The notes: generated from the sequence alone by a model not told the origin. A stretch of DNA of 64,000 bases from Tragulus kanchil (GCA_022376925.1 JAIOJX010000005.1:93345001-93409000), one strand, 5' to 3'; positions 1 to 11,849 are shown, counted from the stretch's first letter. Made by a program: numbers and translations.

Positions 1-1130
1 CTTGAAAAGGGAGTCTCTACAAAAGTTATTCAGAATTCTGTGTCTCTTCTTCCCTACCTATTCTAATCAACCTAACAATCTAATATTTATTATTTATCTA
101 TTTATTCACTCACAAACTTATTTGTATCAATATGGACTCAGGAATATGTTTTAGGATGGCACTGTAATCCAGTACTAAGCTATCTATTTTGTTGCTCAGA
201 CCATTCTAGCTCTTCCACTGGGAGCTCTTTCAGGCACTGGTGTTCCTCTGACATACCCTCATCCTCTTGTTCTACATCTACAAGACGTTCCAGGCTCCTC
301 TATTCCCGTCCCAGTCCTAAGATCTGGGAGCTGGGCACGCTGATTACTGTGAAGATGTCACTGCTTCTGGGTATCTTGGGACAGAGTTATGTAATACATG
401 TAAGTACACCATGTATATAGCCTTTGACTTTTGTACCATAAATTGCTATTTAACTTTTAAAAATTATTATTATGTGTTTCATCAACCATTTAAATAATTT
501 TACAGGGTTCTTTCCTATTGCTGTTGACCACTGTTTTATTCTCAGGTCTTCCTCTTTCAATGTGTTAATTTCTCATTTGACTGAATTAGAAAAGGTTTAT
601 GAGTAATAAACTTTGAGTTCTTCAGTGTTCAAAAATGTCTATTTTGCTCTCATATGGGTCAAATATGGATTATATAATTGTGAAGTTATTTTTATTCAGA
701 ATGTTCAAGGTACTGCTTTATTATTTTTTAGTACCAATATTATCACAAAGGCCACAAGCACCAATCTAATCATTATGCTTTGTAGACAAGCTAGGGTTTC
801 CTATTTTGGGTGTCTCTGATAACTGTCAGGACTATCCCTTAACCTCTGTTCTCAATATCAGAAAATTTATCTTTCTTTAGTTCCTTGAAGTTTTCTTCTA
901 TTTCCTCCCTACTCTGTTCTCTCTTTTCTCTCCCTTCTGGAACTCCAATTATTTAACAATCTTAGAGCTTCTGAATTGATCTCCCACATCTCAGTTTTTC
1001 TTTTATGTCATCTCCTGGTCTTTGTATGCCCAGGTGACCTGTCTCTGCTAGTTTACAAATCCATTTCAACTGTAACCATTCTGCTATTCAGGCCAATTAC
1101 TCAGTTTTATAATCTCATAATTTCCAAGTT
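1..1130. other. Intronic AT-rich sequence, no gene seen
   Basis: Part of intron 6 of CSGALNACT2 (downstream side). AT-rich with pyrimidine runs at 890-950. No exon, RNA gene or clear young repeat was recognised, and the short reading frames show no conserved motif. Confidence 0.5.
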
Positions 1131-1145
1131 CAATTCTTTTTTTAA

Positions 1146-1154
1146 AGGAGTATG

Positions 1155-1199
<45 letters not shown>

Positions 1200-1461
1200 T
1201 TAATTGGGGCCTCTTTTATCAGTTTTTTATTTATTTTCATCCGTCCTTATTCCTTGGCTTGTGTGGGCCTCCCACTGTAGTGGCCTCTCTCGTTGCAGAG
1301 CACCTGTCCTGGACGCGAGTGTTCCAGAATGCTGGCCTGCAATTGGACACGCTGGTTCAGCCAGCTCCATGGTACGTGGGATCTTCCCGGGCCAGGGATC
1401 GAACCAGTGCCCCTTGCACTGAAAGGCAGACTCTTCACCCACTGGACCATCAGGGAAGCCC
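1146..1461 (-). mobile_element. CpG-rich tRNA-derived SINE (copy 1, diverged) with microsatellite tail
   Basis: Minus-strand copy of the SINE family also seen at 9747, 12298, 40326, 41027, 41262, 55967 and 56380. It is bounded by an exact 15-base target-site duplication, caattctttttttaa at 1131-1145 and 1462-1476. Its 3' tail has turned into a (TG)n(TA)n microsatellite at 1158-1199. It is more diverged than the other copies. Confidence 0.8.
1158..1199. repeat. (CA)n(TA)n microsatellite
   Basis: About 14 CA units followed by TA units, inside the tail of the SINE that ends at 1461. Confidence 0.9.
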
Positions 1462-1527
1462 CAATTCTTTTTTTAACAACAATTTTACGAAATTAACATT
1501 TCAATTTCCTTACAACTATATTTAACA

Positions 1528-1736
1528 GGGTTTCCATGGTGGTTCAGATGGTAAGGAATCCACCTGCAAAGCAGGAGATCCAGGTTCGATCCCTGGGTTG
1601 GGAAGTTCCTCTGGAGGAGGGCATGGCAACCCAGTCCAGTATTCTTGACTGGAGAATCCCATGGACAGAGGAGTCTGGCAGGCTACAGACCATGGGGTCA
1701 CAAAGAGTTGGACATGAATGAATGACTAACACTTCA
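1528..1736 (+). mobile_element. Bov-tA type SINE
   Basis: tRNA-related head (gggtttccatggtggttcag, B-box-like ggttcgatccc) joined to the BovB-type tail (atcccatggacagaggag, gggctaca-like, gagttggacatga). Possible short target-site copy atatttaa on both sides. Confidence 0.85.
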
Positions 1737-1947
1737 CTTCATATTTAATTTAAAGCTGTTTTCTATCTATATTCATATTCTCATGTATTAACTTTTCTAT
1801 CTATTAAAATGTGATCTTCTTTCATAGTGTTAGTTTCCCTCCAATTTTTAGCTAGTTATGGTAAGCTGCTGGTCGTTTCTGTTTCAAAACTCATTATTCA
1901 AAACCCCAAGGTTGTTAATTATGATTACAGGGGTCTATCTCCAGTAA

Positions 1948-2072
1948 CTGGAGAAGGAAATGGCAACCCACTCCACTCCAGTACTCTTGCCTGGAGAATT
2001 CCATGGACAGAGGAGCCTGGCCTACAGTCCACAGGGTCGCAGAGTTGGACACGACTGAGTGACTAACATAAC
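1948..2072 (+). mobile_element. BovB-derived SINE tail fragment with target-site duplication
   Basis: Contains the ggagaaggaaatggcaaccc and catggacagaggagcctgg blocks of Bov-A/BovB, flanked by an exact 11-base repeat atctccagtaa at 1937-1947 and 2073-2083. This marks a complete short insertion. Confidence 0.85.
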
Positions 2073-2083
2073 ATCTCCAGTAA

Positions 2084-2755
2084 TACTAAGAAGGGGCTAA
2101 ACATGGTCTTGGACAAAATGTGCCAACAGCAGTTCACCTTCAGAATCTGGGGTTCTGCACCCACCCTACAAGCAGTGGCTATTCCCAGGGTCCTACCCTC
2201 CTCTCTAGCTCCAGGGACCACACACATGGCCTCAGCCTGTGGGTCAGTGCCTGTTATGCCTGCTGCTCAGCACACCCCCCAGGGAAGCACACAGACTCCA
2301 CCACTCCTGTCCTCCATGGGCACAGCGGATGCAGGCAGCCTCATCTTCAGGGTTTCCTGAACATGTTCTAGACTGTTCTCTCCTCCACTGATGAATTTTA
2401 TGAAAACTATTGTCATCTTACAGGAATTTCTCAAAGTTTAGATCTCCTAATGGCACTTCTCTCATTATCAAATATGCCTTTTCATTTTTAATAATTTATT
2501 CCTATAAAGGATTCAGGGTGTTAGATAAGACAGACGCGGATGCTCAGTTTACCATTTTGACCTCATTTTTATCTATATTCCTAAGTTACACTGGCCTGCA
2601 GATAATGTGGAAGTCTGTGTGTATGTATGTCTGTGTATACCATCCTTTGCCATGGTTGGTATGAAGATAATGCTGGTCTCAGAAAATATATTAAGTAGAT
2701 GTTATGGCAGTACTATGACCTGTTCTTTGAAAGTCTAGAAAAACTCACCAGTAAA
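2084..2755. other. Intron 6 sequence, no gene recognised
   Basis: A GC-richer stretch at 2100-2370 (ccaccctacaagcagtgg..., ctgctgctcagcacacc) lies before AT-rich DNA. I could not assign it to a family; it may be an old repeat. Confidence 0.4.
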
Positions 2756-2789
2756 AAATATATATGTATATATACATATATATATACAC

Positions 2790-2840
<51 letters not shown>
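2756..2840. repeat. TA-rich microsatellite
   Basis: Interrupted TATATG/CATACATA units grading into a pure (TA)n run of about 20 units, 2802-2839. Confidence 0.9.
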
Positions 2841-2842
<2 letters not shown>

Positions 2843-2995
2843 GGTTAACTGTTTGATAACTCTTCTAGTATATTAAATTGTTCTTAGTCTCTTCAGAGCT
2901 TCCATCTCTTATTTATAAAATACTAACATAATCTTTTATAAAATAGCAACATGAACTAAATTCATGAACTGACTAAATTCATGAACAATATTACC

Positions 2996-5316
2996 ATGAA
3001 TTTAGCTCATGTTGATATTTGATAAACTCTCAAATCTTTCCTTTTATTTAGAATTTTCTTTGGGTTGCACTGGTCTCCACTGTGATGTGTGGACTTTCTC
3101 TAGTTGCAGCAACTTGGGGCTACTCTTGGTTGCAGCGCATGGGCTTCTCAGTGCAGTGGCTTCTTTAGTTGCAGAGCAATGGCTCTAGGTGCACAAGCTT
3201 CAGCAGTTGCAGCCCTTGAGCTTAGTATTTGTGGCATTTAGGCTTTAGTTGCTCTGAGGCATGTGGCATCTTCCCAGACCAGGGATTAAACTCATGTCCC
3301 TTGAATTGGCAGGTGTATTCTTATCCACTGTACCACCAGGGAGGTCCTATTTAGAAAATTTTAAACTTACTATATGAGATTGAGTTCTCTTAATGCTTTC
3401 TTATTCTAATTTCCTATTTTGTGTTTTCTTTTTTACCCTGAATCCGTCAACTTTATGATTAATTTTTTCTGCACATGAAGAATAAGTTCCTGTATTTGTG
3501 AACCTATTATTTTTGGTTCATTGATTTCTGCCTTTGTTTCTTTCCTGAAGTTATTTTTCATTTTTTAAACATGTTGTCTTCTTGGTTCATTTGTTTCCTT
3601 TTTGTTGTTAATGTTATTAATAACAATAAAAGATTAGACAAAACTCAATATACAATGGGCTGCATACTGGAAGAGAAACAGGAGTGTAGTAGAAAAACTG
3701 GTGAAATCCTGATAAAATCTACAATGTAGTTAGAAGTAACTTACCAAGGTTAATTTCTTAATTTTGAAAAATGAACTATGATTATGTAAGACGCTAACAT
3801 GAGGGGAAACTAGGCGAAGTAAGGAACTCTCTAGACTATTTTTCCTAACTTTTCTATAAATCTGCATTAATTATTCCATGGAAGTTTTTTTCCAAAACTT
3901 GTAAAACTTTGTCAACACTCTTAAGTTCTGATATATGGCATTTCCATTCCAAGACTTTCTGAGTCATTTCTCACAGTATATATTTCTTCTTACTTATTTA
4001 GTAGTTTTAATTTCTTGTAAGGTTTAAAATTAATTTTATTTTAGTACTACTAAAAGTAAGTTGGTAGAAATGACCATAAAATTTTCACAATCTAGAACAT
4101 AAATTTTCCTCCCCACTGCCAACACCCCTGCAAGAATGACAAAATTCTGAAATATGAATTTAGCTCATGTTGATATTTGATAAACTCTCAAATCTTTCCT
4201 TTTATTTAGAATTTTCTTTGGGTTGCACTGGTCTCCACTGTGATGTGTGGACTTTCTCTAGTTGCAGCAACTTGGGGCTACTCTTGGTTGCAGCGCATGG
4301 GCTTCTCAGTGCAGTGGCTTCTTTAGTTGCAGAGCAATGGCTCTAGGTGCACAAGCTTCAGCAGTTGCAGCCCTTGAGCTTAGTATTTGTGGCATTTAGG
4401 CTTTAGTTGCTCTGAGGCATGTGGCATCTTCCCAGACCAGGGATTAAACTCATGTCCCTTGAATTGGCAGGTGTATTCTTATCCACTGTACCACCAGGGA
4501 GGTCCTATTTAGAAAATTTTAAACTTACTATATGAGATTGAGTTCTCTTAATGCTTTCTTATTCTAATTTCCTATTTTGTGTTTTCTTTTTTACCCTGAA
4601 TCCGTCAACTTTATGATTAATTTTTTCTGCACATGAAGAATAAGTTCCTGTATTTGTGAACCTATTATTTTTGGTTCATTGATTTCTGCCTTTGTTTCTT
4701 TCCTGAAGTTATTTTTCATTTTTTAAACATGTTGTCTTCTTGGTTCATTTGTTTCCTTTTTGTTGTTAATGTTATTAATAACAATAAAAGATTAGACAAA
4801 ACTCAATATACAATGGGCTGCATACTGGAAGAGAAACAGGAGTGTAGTAGAAAAACTGGTGAAATCCTGATAAAATCTACAATGTAGTTAGAAGTAACTT
4901 ACCAAGGTTAATTTCTTAATTTTGAAAAATGAACTATGATTATGTAAGACGCTAACATGAGGGGAAACTAGGCGAAGTAAGGAACTCTCTAGACTATTTT
5001 TCCTAACTTTTCTATAAATCTGCATTAATTATTCCATGGAAGTTTTTTTCCAAAACTTGTAAAACTTTGTCAACACTCTTAAGTTCTGATATATGGCATT
5101 TCCATTCCAAGACTTTCTGAGTCATTTCTCACAGTATATATTTCTTCTTACTTATTTAGTAGTTTTAATTTCTTGTAAGGTTTTTAAAATTAATTTTTAT
5201 TTTTAGTACTACTAAAAGTAAGTTGGTAGAAATGACCATAAAATTTTCACAATCTAGAACATAAATTTTCCTCCCCCACTGCCAACACCCCTGCAAGAAT
5301 GACAAAATTCTGAAAT
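2996..5316. repeat. Direct duplication D1 (2996-4153 / 4154-5316)
   Basis: Offset 1158. Copies are near identical. Differences are homopolymer lengths (aaggtttaaaatt against aaggtttttaaaatt; ctccccact against ctcccccact). No exon inside. Confidence 0.95.
3050..3347 (-). mobile_element. CHR-type tRNA SINE (repeated at 4208-4505)
   Basis: Minus-strand element: the plus strand reads from the tail (gttgcagcaacttgg, gttgctctgaggcatgtgg) to the head (ccagaccagggattaaactc, accaccagggaggtcc). This is typical of the artiodactyl CHR SINE group. The second copy at 4208-4505 exists only because of the 2996-5316 duplication. Confidence 0.8.
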
Positions 5317-5465
5317 ATGAAAGCATTTTATGGAGGAGGGTACACTATGAAAATGTATTTATAGTAACTACAGTTTTTAACTGAAACTTTCTACTTATGA
5401 AATAAACATTAAGGAACCTAGAAAGGATCTTTGAGGCTTTCATAACTTGATGGTAAGAGACTTAC

Positions 5466-5560
5466 CAGCTGCTGTTCCACAGGTGGCGGCACATCCAGAT
5501 TGGCATAAACAATGGCAGGGTTGTAAAGACTGAACACCACAGGGTAAAACACTTTCTTAC
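5466..5560 (-). CDS. CSGALNACT2: CSGALNACT2 exon 6
   Basis: 95 nt: two bases of G387 and 31 codons (residues 388-418, [31 protein letters not shown]). The acceptor is TTATAG and the donor [17 protein letters not shown] is a strongly conserved block of the family's catalytic domain. The next exon, expected to start with the VHKKDSGFW region, is not seen between here and position 1. An identical copy lies at 6625-6719. Confidence 0.94.
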
Positions 5561-5947
5561 CTATAAATTAGAATCAATGTTTATATCACAAAAAAGAAGT
5601 AACAAAGCACCGACATCTATTGCAATATCTGCTACAACTTTGTTAAAGTTTTTCTTTGTTACATTTGATGATTTTATTAATACTATATTTTATCAGTGTT
5701 CAGATTACTGAAACCTCATACTGATGATCATGAATGATGATTCTACAATATATCAGTAAGTCAGGCTATGCAACTACAACCTTGCAAAAGAACAGAGGAA
5801 AAAAGACTAAAGGGTGCTTTATTTCCTTTGGACATGTTAATTTTCTTTGACTCTGGGGCTATGCTCAAAAGTATTCTCTTAGCTGTTCATGAGGTGAGCC
5901 ATTTATTAATCATTATGTCATCAAATCAGCCGTAACAGATGTAGGTT

Positions 5948-6078
5948 GAGTGAGTGAGTGAGTGATAGTTGCTCAGTGGTGTCTGACTCGGTGACCCTAT
6001 GGACTATAGCCCAACAGGCTTCTCTGTTCATGGAATTCTCCAGGCAAGAATATGGAGTGGGTTTCCATTACCTTATCC
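5948..6078 (-). mobile_element. Short Bov SINE with target-site duplication (repeated at 7107-7237)
   Basis: The plus strand carries the reverse of the Bov-A tail (ttctctgttcatggaattctc, caggcaagaat). It is bounded by an exact 13-base repeat acagatgtaggtt at 5935-5947 and 6079-6091. The 7107 copy comes from duplication D2. Confidence 0.85.
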
Positions 6079-6624
6079 ACAGATGTAGGTTAACCTCTGA
6101 TAGTCACCAAGAAAGTCTGAAACTTCTATTAAGCCCACCCTCCAAAATAAATCATAGAAACATTAAGTCCAAAGGATACTGTACAATGGATATATAGAGA
6201 ATAATTAAAATACAGTACTGAAGAAAGATCTGAGCAAAATTTGGAAAACTTGGGTAAGAAACCTGTCACTAGCATTCAAATTGTTATCAGTGAAGAGACC
6301 CTTAAAGCTAACTATTTAGTAGTTTTAATTTCTTGTAAGGTTTTAAAATTAATTTTTATTTTTAGTACTACTAAAAGTAAGTTGGTAGAAACGACCATAA
6401 AATTGTCAAAATATAGAACATAGATTTTCCTCCCCCACTGCCAACACCCCTGCAAGAATGACAAAATTCTGAAATATGAAAGCATTTTATGGAGGAGGGT
6501 ACACTATGAAAATGTATTTATAGTAACTACAGTTTTTAACTGAAACTTTCTACTTATGAAATAAACATTAAGGAACCTAGAAAGGATCTTTGAGGCTTTC
6601 ATAACTTGATGGTAAGAGACTTAC

Positions 6625-6719
6625 CAGCTGCTGTTCCACAGGTGGCGGCACATCCAGATTGGCATAAACAATGGCAGGGTTGTAAAGACTGAACACCACA
6701 GGGTAAAACACTTTCTTAC
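6625..6719 (-). CDS. CSGALNACT2: CSGALNACT2 exon 6, second copy
   Basis: Exact repeat of 5466-5560 at a distance of 1159 bases, with the same splice sites. At 95 nt it is not a multiple of three, so inclusion of both copies would break the frame. It lies in the second copy of the 5153-7511 duplication. Confidence 0.85.
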
Positions 6720-7642
6720 CTATAAATTAGAATCAATGTTTATATCACAAAAAAGAAGTAACAAAGCACCGACATCTATTGCAATATCTGCTACAACTTT
6801 GTTAAAGTTTTTCTTTGTTACATTTGATGATTTTATTAATACTATATTTTATCAGTGTTCAGATTACTGAAACCTCATACTGATGATCATGAATGATGAT
6901 TCTACAATATATCAGTAAGTCAGGCTATGCAACTACAACCTTGCAAAAGAACAGAGGAAAAAAGACTAAAGGGTGCTTTATTTCCTTTGGACATGTTAAT
7001 TTTCTTTGACTCTGGGGCTATGCTCAAAAGTATTCTCTTAGCTGTTCATGAGGTGAGCCATTTATTAATCATTATGTCATCAAATCAGCCGTAACAGATG
7101 TAGGTTGAGTGAGTGAGTGAGTGATAGTTGCTCAGTGGTGTCTGACTCGGTGACCCTATGGACTATAGCCCAACAGGCTTCTCTGTTCATGGAATTCTCC
7201 AGGCAAGAATATGGAGTGGGTTTCCATTACCTTATCCACAGATGTAGGTTAACCTCTGATAGTCACCAAGAAAGTCTGAAACTTCTATTAAGCCCACCCT
7301 CCAAAATAAATCATAGAAACATTAAGTCCAAAGGATACTGTACAATGGATATATAGAGAATAATTAAAATACAGTACTGAAGAAAGATCTGAGCAAAATT
7401 TGGAAAACTTGGGAAGACTGAATTAAAAGTACCTGATGTAATGGTCCTCTCAAAAAACCTTGTCACTAGCATTCAAATTGTTATCAGTGAAGAGACCCTT
7501 AAAGCTAACTAGCCCATCTCCCCTCAACAGAAAGCTCCTTGCTGAGACTGGCCTCAATCAGATACGGTAATAGAGGAAGTGCTCAGAAATGGCCAAGGAC
7601 CCTGTACGTAATACAGGAGTCTTTATATTATATATATATATA

Positions 7643-7790
7643 ATTTTTTTAAAAAATTTTATTTTACTTTTTCTTTTACAGAGTTTTGTTGTTTACAGAT
7701 ATGTATGATCCCAGATTAGTCATATGTATATCCACCCCCATCCTACCCCTCCAGGCCATCGCACAGTGCCCTGCGGCAGTCTTTTTATTA
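7643..7790 (-). mobile_element. L1 3' end fragment (repeated at 8726-8873)
   Basis: Reverse-strand L1 3' terminus: T-rich start then acagagttttgttgtttacag, atgtatgatcccagattag and atatgtatatccaccccc. The same block ends the L1s at 33.3, 42.0 and 43.6 kb. Confidence 0.8.
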
Positions 7791-8093
7791 CAAAATCCCC
7801 AGCAGACGTTTGTCTCATCTTCATTAAAACCCACTTAGGGAAGGGGAACTCAATTTCCCCAAGGCAAATCTATTTCTTTTACATTAAAGAAACAGTGTAT
7901 ATAAAATATTTTAGAGTAAATATTTCTTTTACATTAAGCAAATATGGTTCCTTCAACTACCATACTCTGGACTTCATGCTGTCTGCTGCAAAGAAAGTAA
8001 CTCAAACCCTCATTTACCCTCCCCTCCCCGACTCTCAGAGTTGCTGACAACCATCCCCAGCCAACTGATTTGTAAGAAGATGACCGTTGATGT

Positions 8094-8144
8094 GTAGCAG
8101 TAAACAACAAAACTCTGTGAAAAAATAAATAAATAAATAAAAGA
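8094..8144 (+). mobile_element. L1 3' terminus with A-rich tail (repeated at 9177-9231)
   Basis: gtaaacaacaaaactctgtg followed by (AAAT)n. This is the forward version of the terminus at 7643, so two L1 ends face each other about 300 bases apart. Confidence 0.7.
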
Positions 8145-9356
8145 TAACCTGTGTGATCTGAGTGAGTAGTTCTATATAGAAACATTCACTGTGAGAGCAT
8201 TTTTTTTTTTATCTGTGAGAACTTTTAATATAGAGAACCTCCTTCTCACATTAGGATAATATTTGAAATATAAAAAAGTCATTTGTTCTTACCATTTTCA
8301 AAAATATGTACCACATAACACAAAGTATAGTAGCAGTCTGGAGACGATCCAAGAAAGTCTGAAACTTCTATTAAGCCCACCCTCCAAAATAAATCATAGA
8401 AACATTAAGTCCAAAGGATACTGTACAATGGATATATAGAGAATAATTAAAATACAGTACTGAAGAAAGATCTGAGCAAAATTTGGAAAACTTGGGAAGA
8501 CTGAATTAAAAGTACCTGATGTAATGGTCCTCTCAAAAAACCTTGTCACTAGCATTCAAATTGTTATCAGTGAAGAGACCCTTAAAGCTAACTAGCCCAT
8601 CTCCCCTCAACAGAAAGCTCCTTGCTGAGACTGGCCTCAATCAGATACGGTAATAGAGGAAGTGCTCAGAAATGGCCAAGGACCCTGTACGTAATACAGG
8701 AGTCTTTATATTATATATATATATAATTTTTTTAAAAAATTTTATTTTACTTTTTCTTTTACAGAGTTTTGTTGTTTACAGATATGTATGATCCCAGATT
8801 AGTCATATGTATATCCACCCCCATCCTACCCCTCCAGGCCATCGCACAGTGCCCTGCGGCAGTCTTTTTATTACAAAATCCCCAGCAGACGTTTGTCTCA
8901 TCTTCATTAAAACCCACTTAGGGAAGGGGAACTCAATTTCCCCAAGGCAAATCTATTTCTTTTACATTAAAGAAACAGTGTATATAAAATATTTTAGAGT
9001 AAATATTTCTTTTACATTAAGCAAATATGGTTCCTTCAACTACCATACTCTGGACTTCATGCTGTCTGCTGCAAAGAAAGTAACTCAAACCCTCATTTAC
9101 CCTCCCCTCCCCGACTCTCAGAGTTGCTGACAACCATCCCCAGCCAACTGATTTGTAAGAAGATGACCGTTGATGTGTAGCAGTAAACAACAAAACTCTG
9201 TGAAAAAATAAATAAATAAATAAATAAAAGATAACCTGTGTGATCTGAGTGAGTAGTTCTATATAGAAACATTCACTGTGAGAGCATTTTTTTTTTTATC
9301 TGTGAGAACTTTTAATATAGAGAACCTCCTTCTCACATTAGGATAATATTTGAAAT

Positions 9357-9470
9357 ATAAAAAAGTCATTTGTTCTTACCATTTTCAAAAATATGTACCA
9401 CATAACACAAAGTATAGTAGCAGTCTGGAGCCCAAGCACCATCTGTATCCAAGGCCTCTGCATGAGCGCA
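9357..9470 (-). other. Unassigned exon-like block
   Basis: On the minus strand a run that can be read DGAWAPDCYYTLCYVVHIFENG is followed at once by a GTAAG donor-like site at 9378-9374, with several AGs and a CpG-rich stretch upstream (9465-9490). I do not recognise the peptide, and it lies between exons 5 and 6 of CSGALNACT2, where no exon is expected. Its 3' half is repeated at 8274-8343. Possibly a chance frame, an old pseudogene or an unannotated cassette. Confidence 0.2.
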
Positions 9471-9746
9471 CGCCTACATGCGCTGGCGCCACCTACCTGA
9501 GGAAGAGTGCTTCTGACTAGCACACCTGACTAACACACCGTGCTGTCTGCTCTGCTTTTTCTCATGGGTGTTACTTCTTCCTTGTCAATTTCAAGACTTT
9601 TTATTTCTCTGCATTTGTTCTTATGGATTCAAACACACACATTGGAATCTGGCCATAAAAGAACAACTTTTATAAAAGAAAAACTTCATAAAAGAAAAAC
9701 TTCAGAGGGCCAAATTTTCATTTTGCTACTTAAAATATTCCAATTA

Positions 9747-10017
9747 GGGCTTCCCTGGTGGTCCAGTGGATAAAGAGTCCGCCTTGCAGTGCAAGGGGCA
9801 CAGGTTTGATCCTTGGCCCAGGAAGATCCCACGTGCCATGGAGTAGATGGATGGGTGTGTTCAATTATGAGCCAGCACTCTGGAGTGCATGCACCCAGAG
9901 CCGGTGCTCTGCAATGAGAGGCCACTCCGATGGGAGGCCCACACAGGTCACAGAATAAAGATGGATGAAAATAAGTAAATAAAAAACCAATAAAAGAGGC
10001 CAAAATTTTTAAAAAAT
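9747..10017 (+). mobile_element. CpG-rich tRNA SINE, copy 2 (repeated at 10930-11200)
   Basis: Head gggcttccctggtggtccag with A box tggtccagtgg and a B-box-like ggtttgatcc. Body includes cacgtgccatggag and ggaggcccacacagg, then an A-rich tail. Flanked by tccaatta at 9739-9746 and 10018-10025. Confidence 0.85.
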
Positions 10018-10132
10018 CCAATTAATTATACCAAATAGAACTTAAAAACTTAATTAACTTGATTCAAAATATGGGAAGCGCTGACATTGTTCTAAATTCT
10101 ACACTCAACTTACCTACCAAGATTTTACGCAC

Positions 10133-10311
10133 CTGGCTCGGCATTTAACCGGCAGCTGTTAAGGAATTCGGCTGAGAAATATATATCAACATCACAGAAA
10201 AACATCAAGACCTCTCCCTTGTCCCAGGCTCGGGCACCCACATTTAGTCCTCGTCCACGATTAAATTCTTCATTCAATGAGATCAAGGTGTAATTGTGAA
10301 AATTAGACTCA
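10133..10311 (-). CDS. CSGALNACT2: CSGALNACT2 exon 5: DVD metal-binding motif
   Basis: 179 nt: one base of S327, 59 codons (residues 328-386, ESNFHNYT... to ...CRLNAEP) and one base of G387. The acceptor is CTCATAG and the donor [16 protein letters not shown] holds the DVD triad at residues 367-369, the DXD motif that binds the divalent metal and UDP-sugar in GT-A glycosyltransferases. [13 protein letters not shown] just before it is the conserved stretch typical of the chondroitin GalNAc-transferase domain. N333 in NYT is a possible N-glycosylation site. An identical copy is at 11316-11494. Confidence 0.95.
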
Positions 10312-11315
10312 CTATGAGGAAAGCACATACAGCAAATGGTAAGTCCCACTTTTGACTCTCTTCTTTTAACACAACTTGCAAAAAAATATTTTACACCTCA
10401 GGTATTTATTATGTTAGGTCTATATCCACATAGGGAAAGGCAATCATCAGCTTCCTGTGTCTGACCATCACCAGGGACAGATATTCAACTAGATGCCCAC
10501 ATTCGAGGCAACATGCAAGCGGTGTGAAGTCAGTATGTGTTGAGAGGCCACTACCTTTCAGGATCTTAAAACCTATTGGGGGTTAAGAAATACACATGGA
10601 AAAACAGTCATATTCTCTTGTAATAAATAACACAGTCCACATGAATATACATACGAAGAATTGCGCTGGCGCCACCTACCTGAGGAAGGGAGTGCTTCTG
10701 ACTAGCACACCTGACTAACACACCGTGCTGTCTGCTCTGCTTTTTCTCATGGGTGTTACTTCTTCCTTGTCAATTTCAAGACTTTTTATTTCTCTGCATT
10801 TGTTCTTATGGATTCAACACACACATTGGAATCTGGCCATAAAAGAACAACTTTTATAAAAGAAAACTTCATAAAAGAAAAACTTCAGAGGGCCAAATTT
10901 TCATTTTGCTACTTAAAATATTCCAATTAGGGCTTCCCTGGTGGTCCAGTGGATAAAGAGTCCGCCTTGCAGTGCAAGGGGCACAGGTTTGATCCTTGGC
11001 CCAGGAAGATCCCACGTGCCATGGAGTAGATGGATGGGTGTGTTCAATTATGAGCCAGCACTCTGGAGTGCATGCACCCAGAGCCGGTGCTCTGCAATGA
11101 GAGGCCACTCCGATGGGAGGCCCACACAGGTCACAGAATAAAGATGGATGAAAATAAGTAAATAAAAAACCAATAAAAGAGGCCAAAATTTTTAAAAAAT
11201 CCAATTAATTATACCAAATAGAACTTAAAAACTTAATTAACTTGATTCAAAATATGGGAAGCGCTGACATTGTTCTAAATTCTACACTCAACTTACCTAC
11301 CAAGATTTTACGCAC

Positions 11316-11494
11316 CTGGCTCGGCATTTAACCGGCAGCTGTTAAGGAATTCGGCTGAGAAATATATATCAACATCACAGAAAAACATCAAGACCTCTCC
11401 CTTGTCCCAGGCTCGGGCACCCACATTTAGTCCTCGTCCACGATTAAATTCTTCATTCAATGAGATCAAGGTGTAATTGTGAAAATTAGACTCA
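11316..11494 (-). CDS. CSGALNACT2: CSGALNACT2 exon 5, second copy
   Basis: Exact repeat of the exon at 10133-10311, 1183 bases away, with both splice sites. At 179 nt it is not a multiple of three, so using both copies in one transcript would shift the frame and truncate the enzyme after the DVD motif. This argues that only one copy exists in the functional gene. Confidence 0.85.
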
Positions 11495-11849
11495 CTATGA
11501 GGAAAGCACATACAGCAAATGGTAAGTCCCACTTTTGACTCTCTTCTTTTAACACAACTTGCAAAAAAATATTTTACACCTCAGGTATTTATTATGTTAG
11601 GTCTATATCCACATAGGGAAAGGCAATCATCAGCTTCCTGTGTCTGACCATCACCAGGGACAGATATTCAACTAGATGCCCACATTCGAGGCAACATGCA
11701 AGCGGTGTGAAGTCAGTATGTGTTGAGAGGCCACTACCTTTCAGGATCTTAAAAACCTATTGGGGGGGTTAAGAAATACACACATGGAAAAACAGTCATA
11801 TTCTCTTGTAATAAATAACACAGTCCACATGAATATACATACGAAGAAT

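Larger units (their letters stand above)
5153..7511. repeat. Direct duplication D2 (5153-6312 / 6313-7511)
   Basis: Offset about 1159, carrying CSGALNACT2 exon 6 and a Bov SINE. Near its end the first copy lacks about 45 bases present in the second (gaagactgaattaaaagtac... at 7413-7458). Its first 165 bases also match the end of D1, so that piece occurs three times; the third occurrence (6313-6476) has several substitutions (aacgacc for aatgacc, ttgtcaaaatatag for ttttcacaatctag). Confidence 0.95.
7266..9430. repeat. Direct duplication D3 (7266-8348 / 8349-9430)
   Basis: Offset 1083, near identical. Copies differ by one AAAT unit near 8120/9203 and one T in a T-run near 8210/9293. Confidence 0.95.
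9479..11848. repeat. Direct duplication D4 (9479-10661 / 10662-11848)
   Basis: Offset 1183. Contains a SINE and CSGALNACT2 exon 5. Differences are small indels in short runs (gaagagtg against gaagggagtg; cacacac length; the G-run near 11761). Confidence 0.95.

Noticed and set aside
1200..1525. Several 60-140 aa open frames on both strands in SINEs (also at 9.7, 12.3, 40.3-41.6 and 56.0-56.7 kb)
   Set aside because: They are frames through CpG-rich SINE bodies, similar to each other only because the SINEs are related; no protein family.
2756..2840. CRISPR-like or regulatory repeat array
   Set aside because: Simple TA-type microsatellite in a mammalian intron; no spacer structure.
1..5465. 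Search for CSGALNACT2 exons 7 and 8
   Set aside because: No frame matching the expected VHKKDSGFW region or the C terminus was seen on the minus strand; they must lie outside the window.
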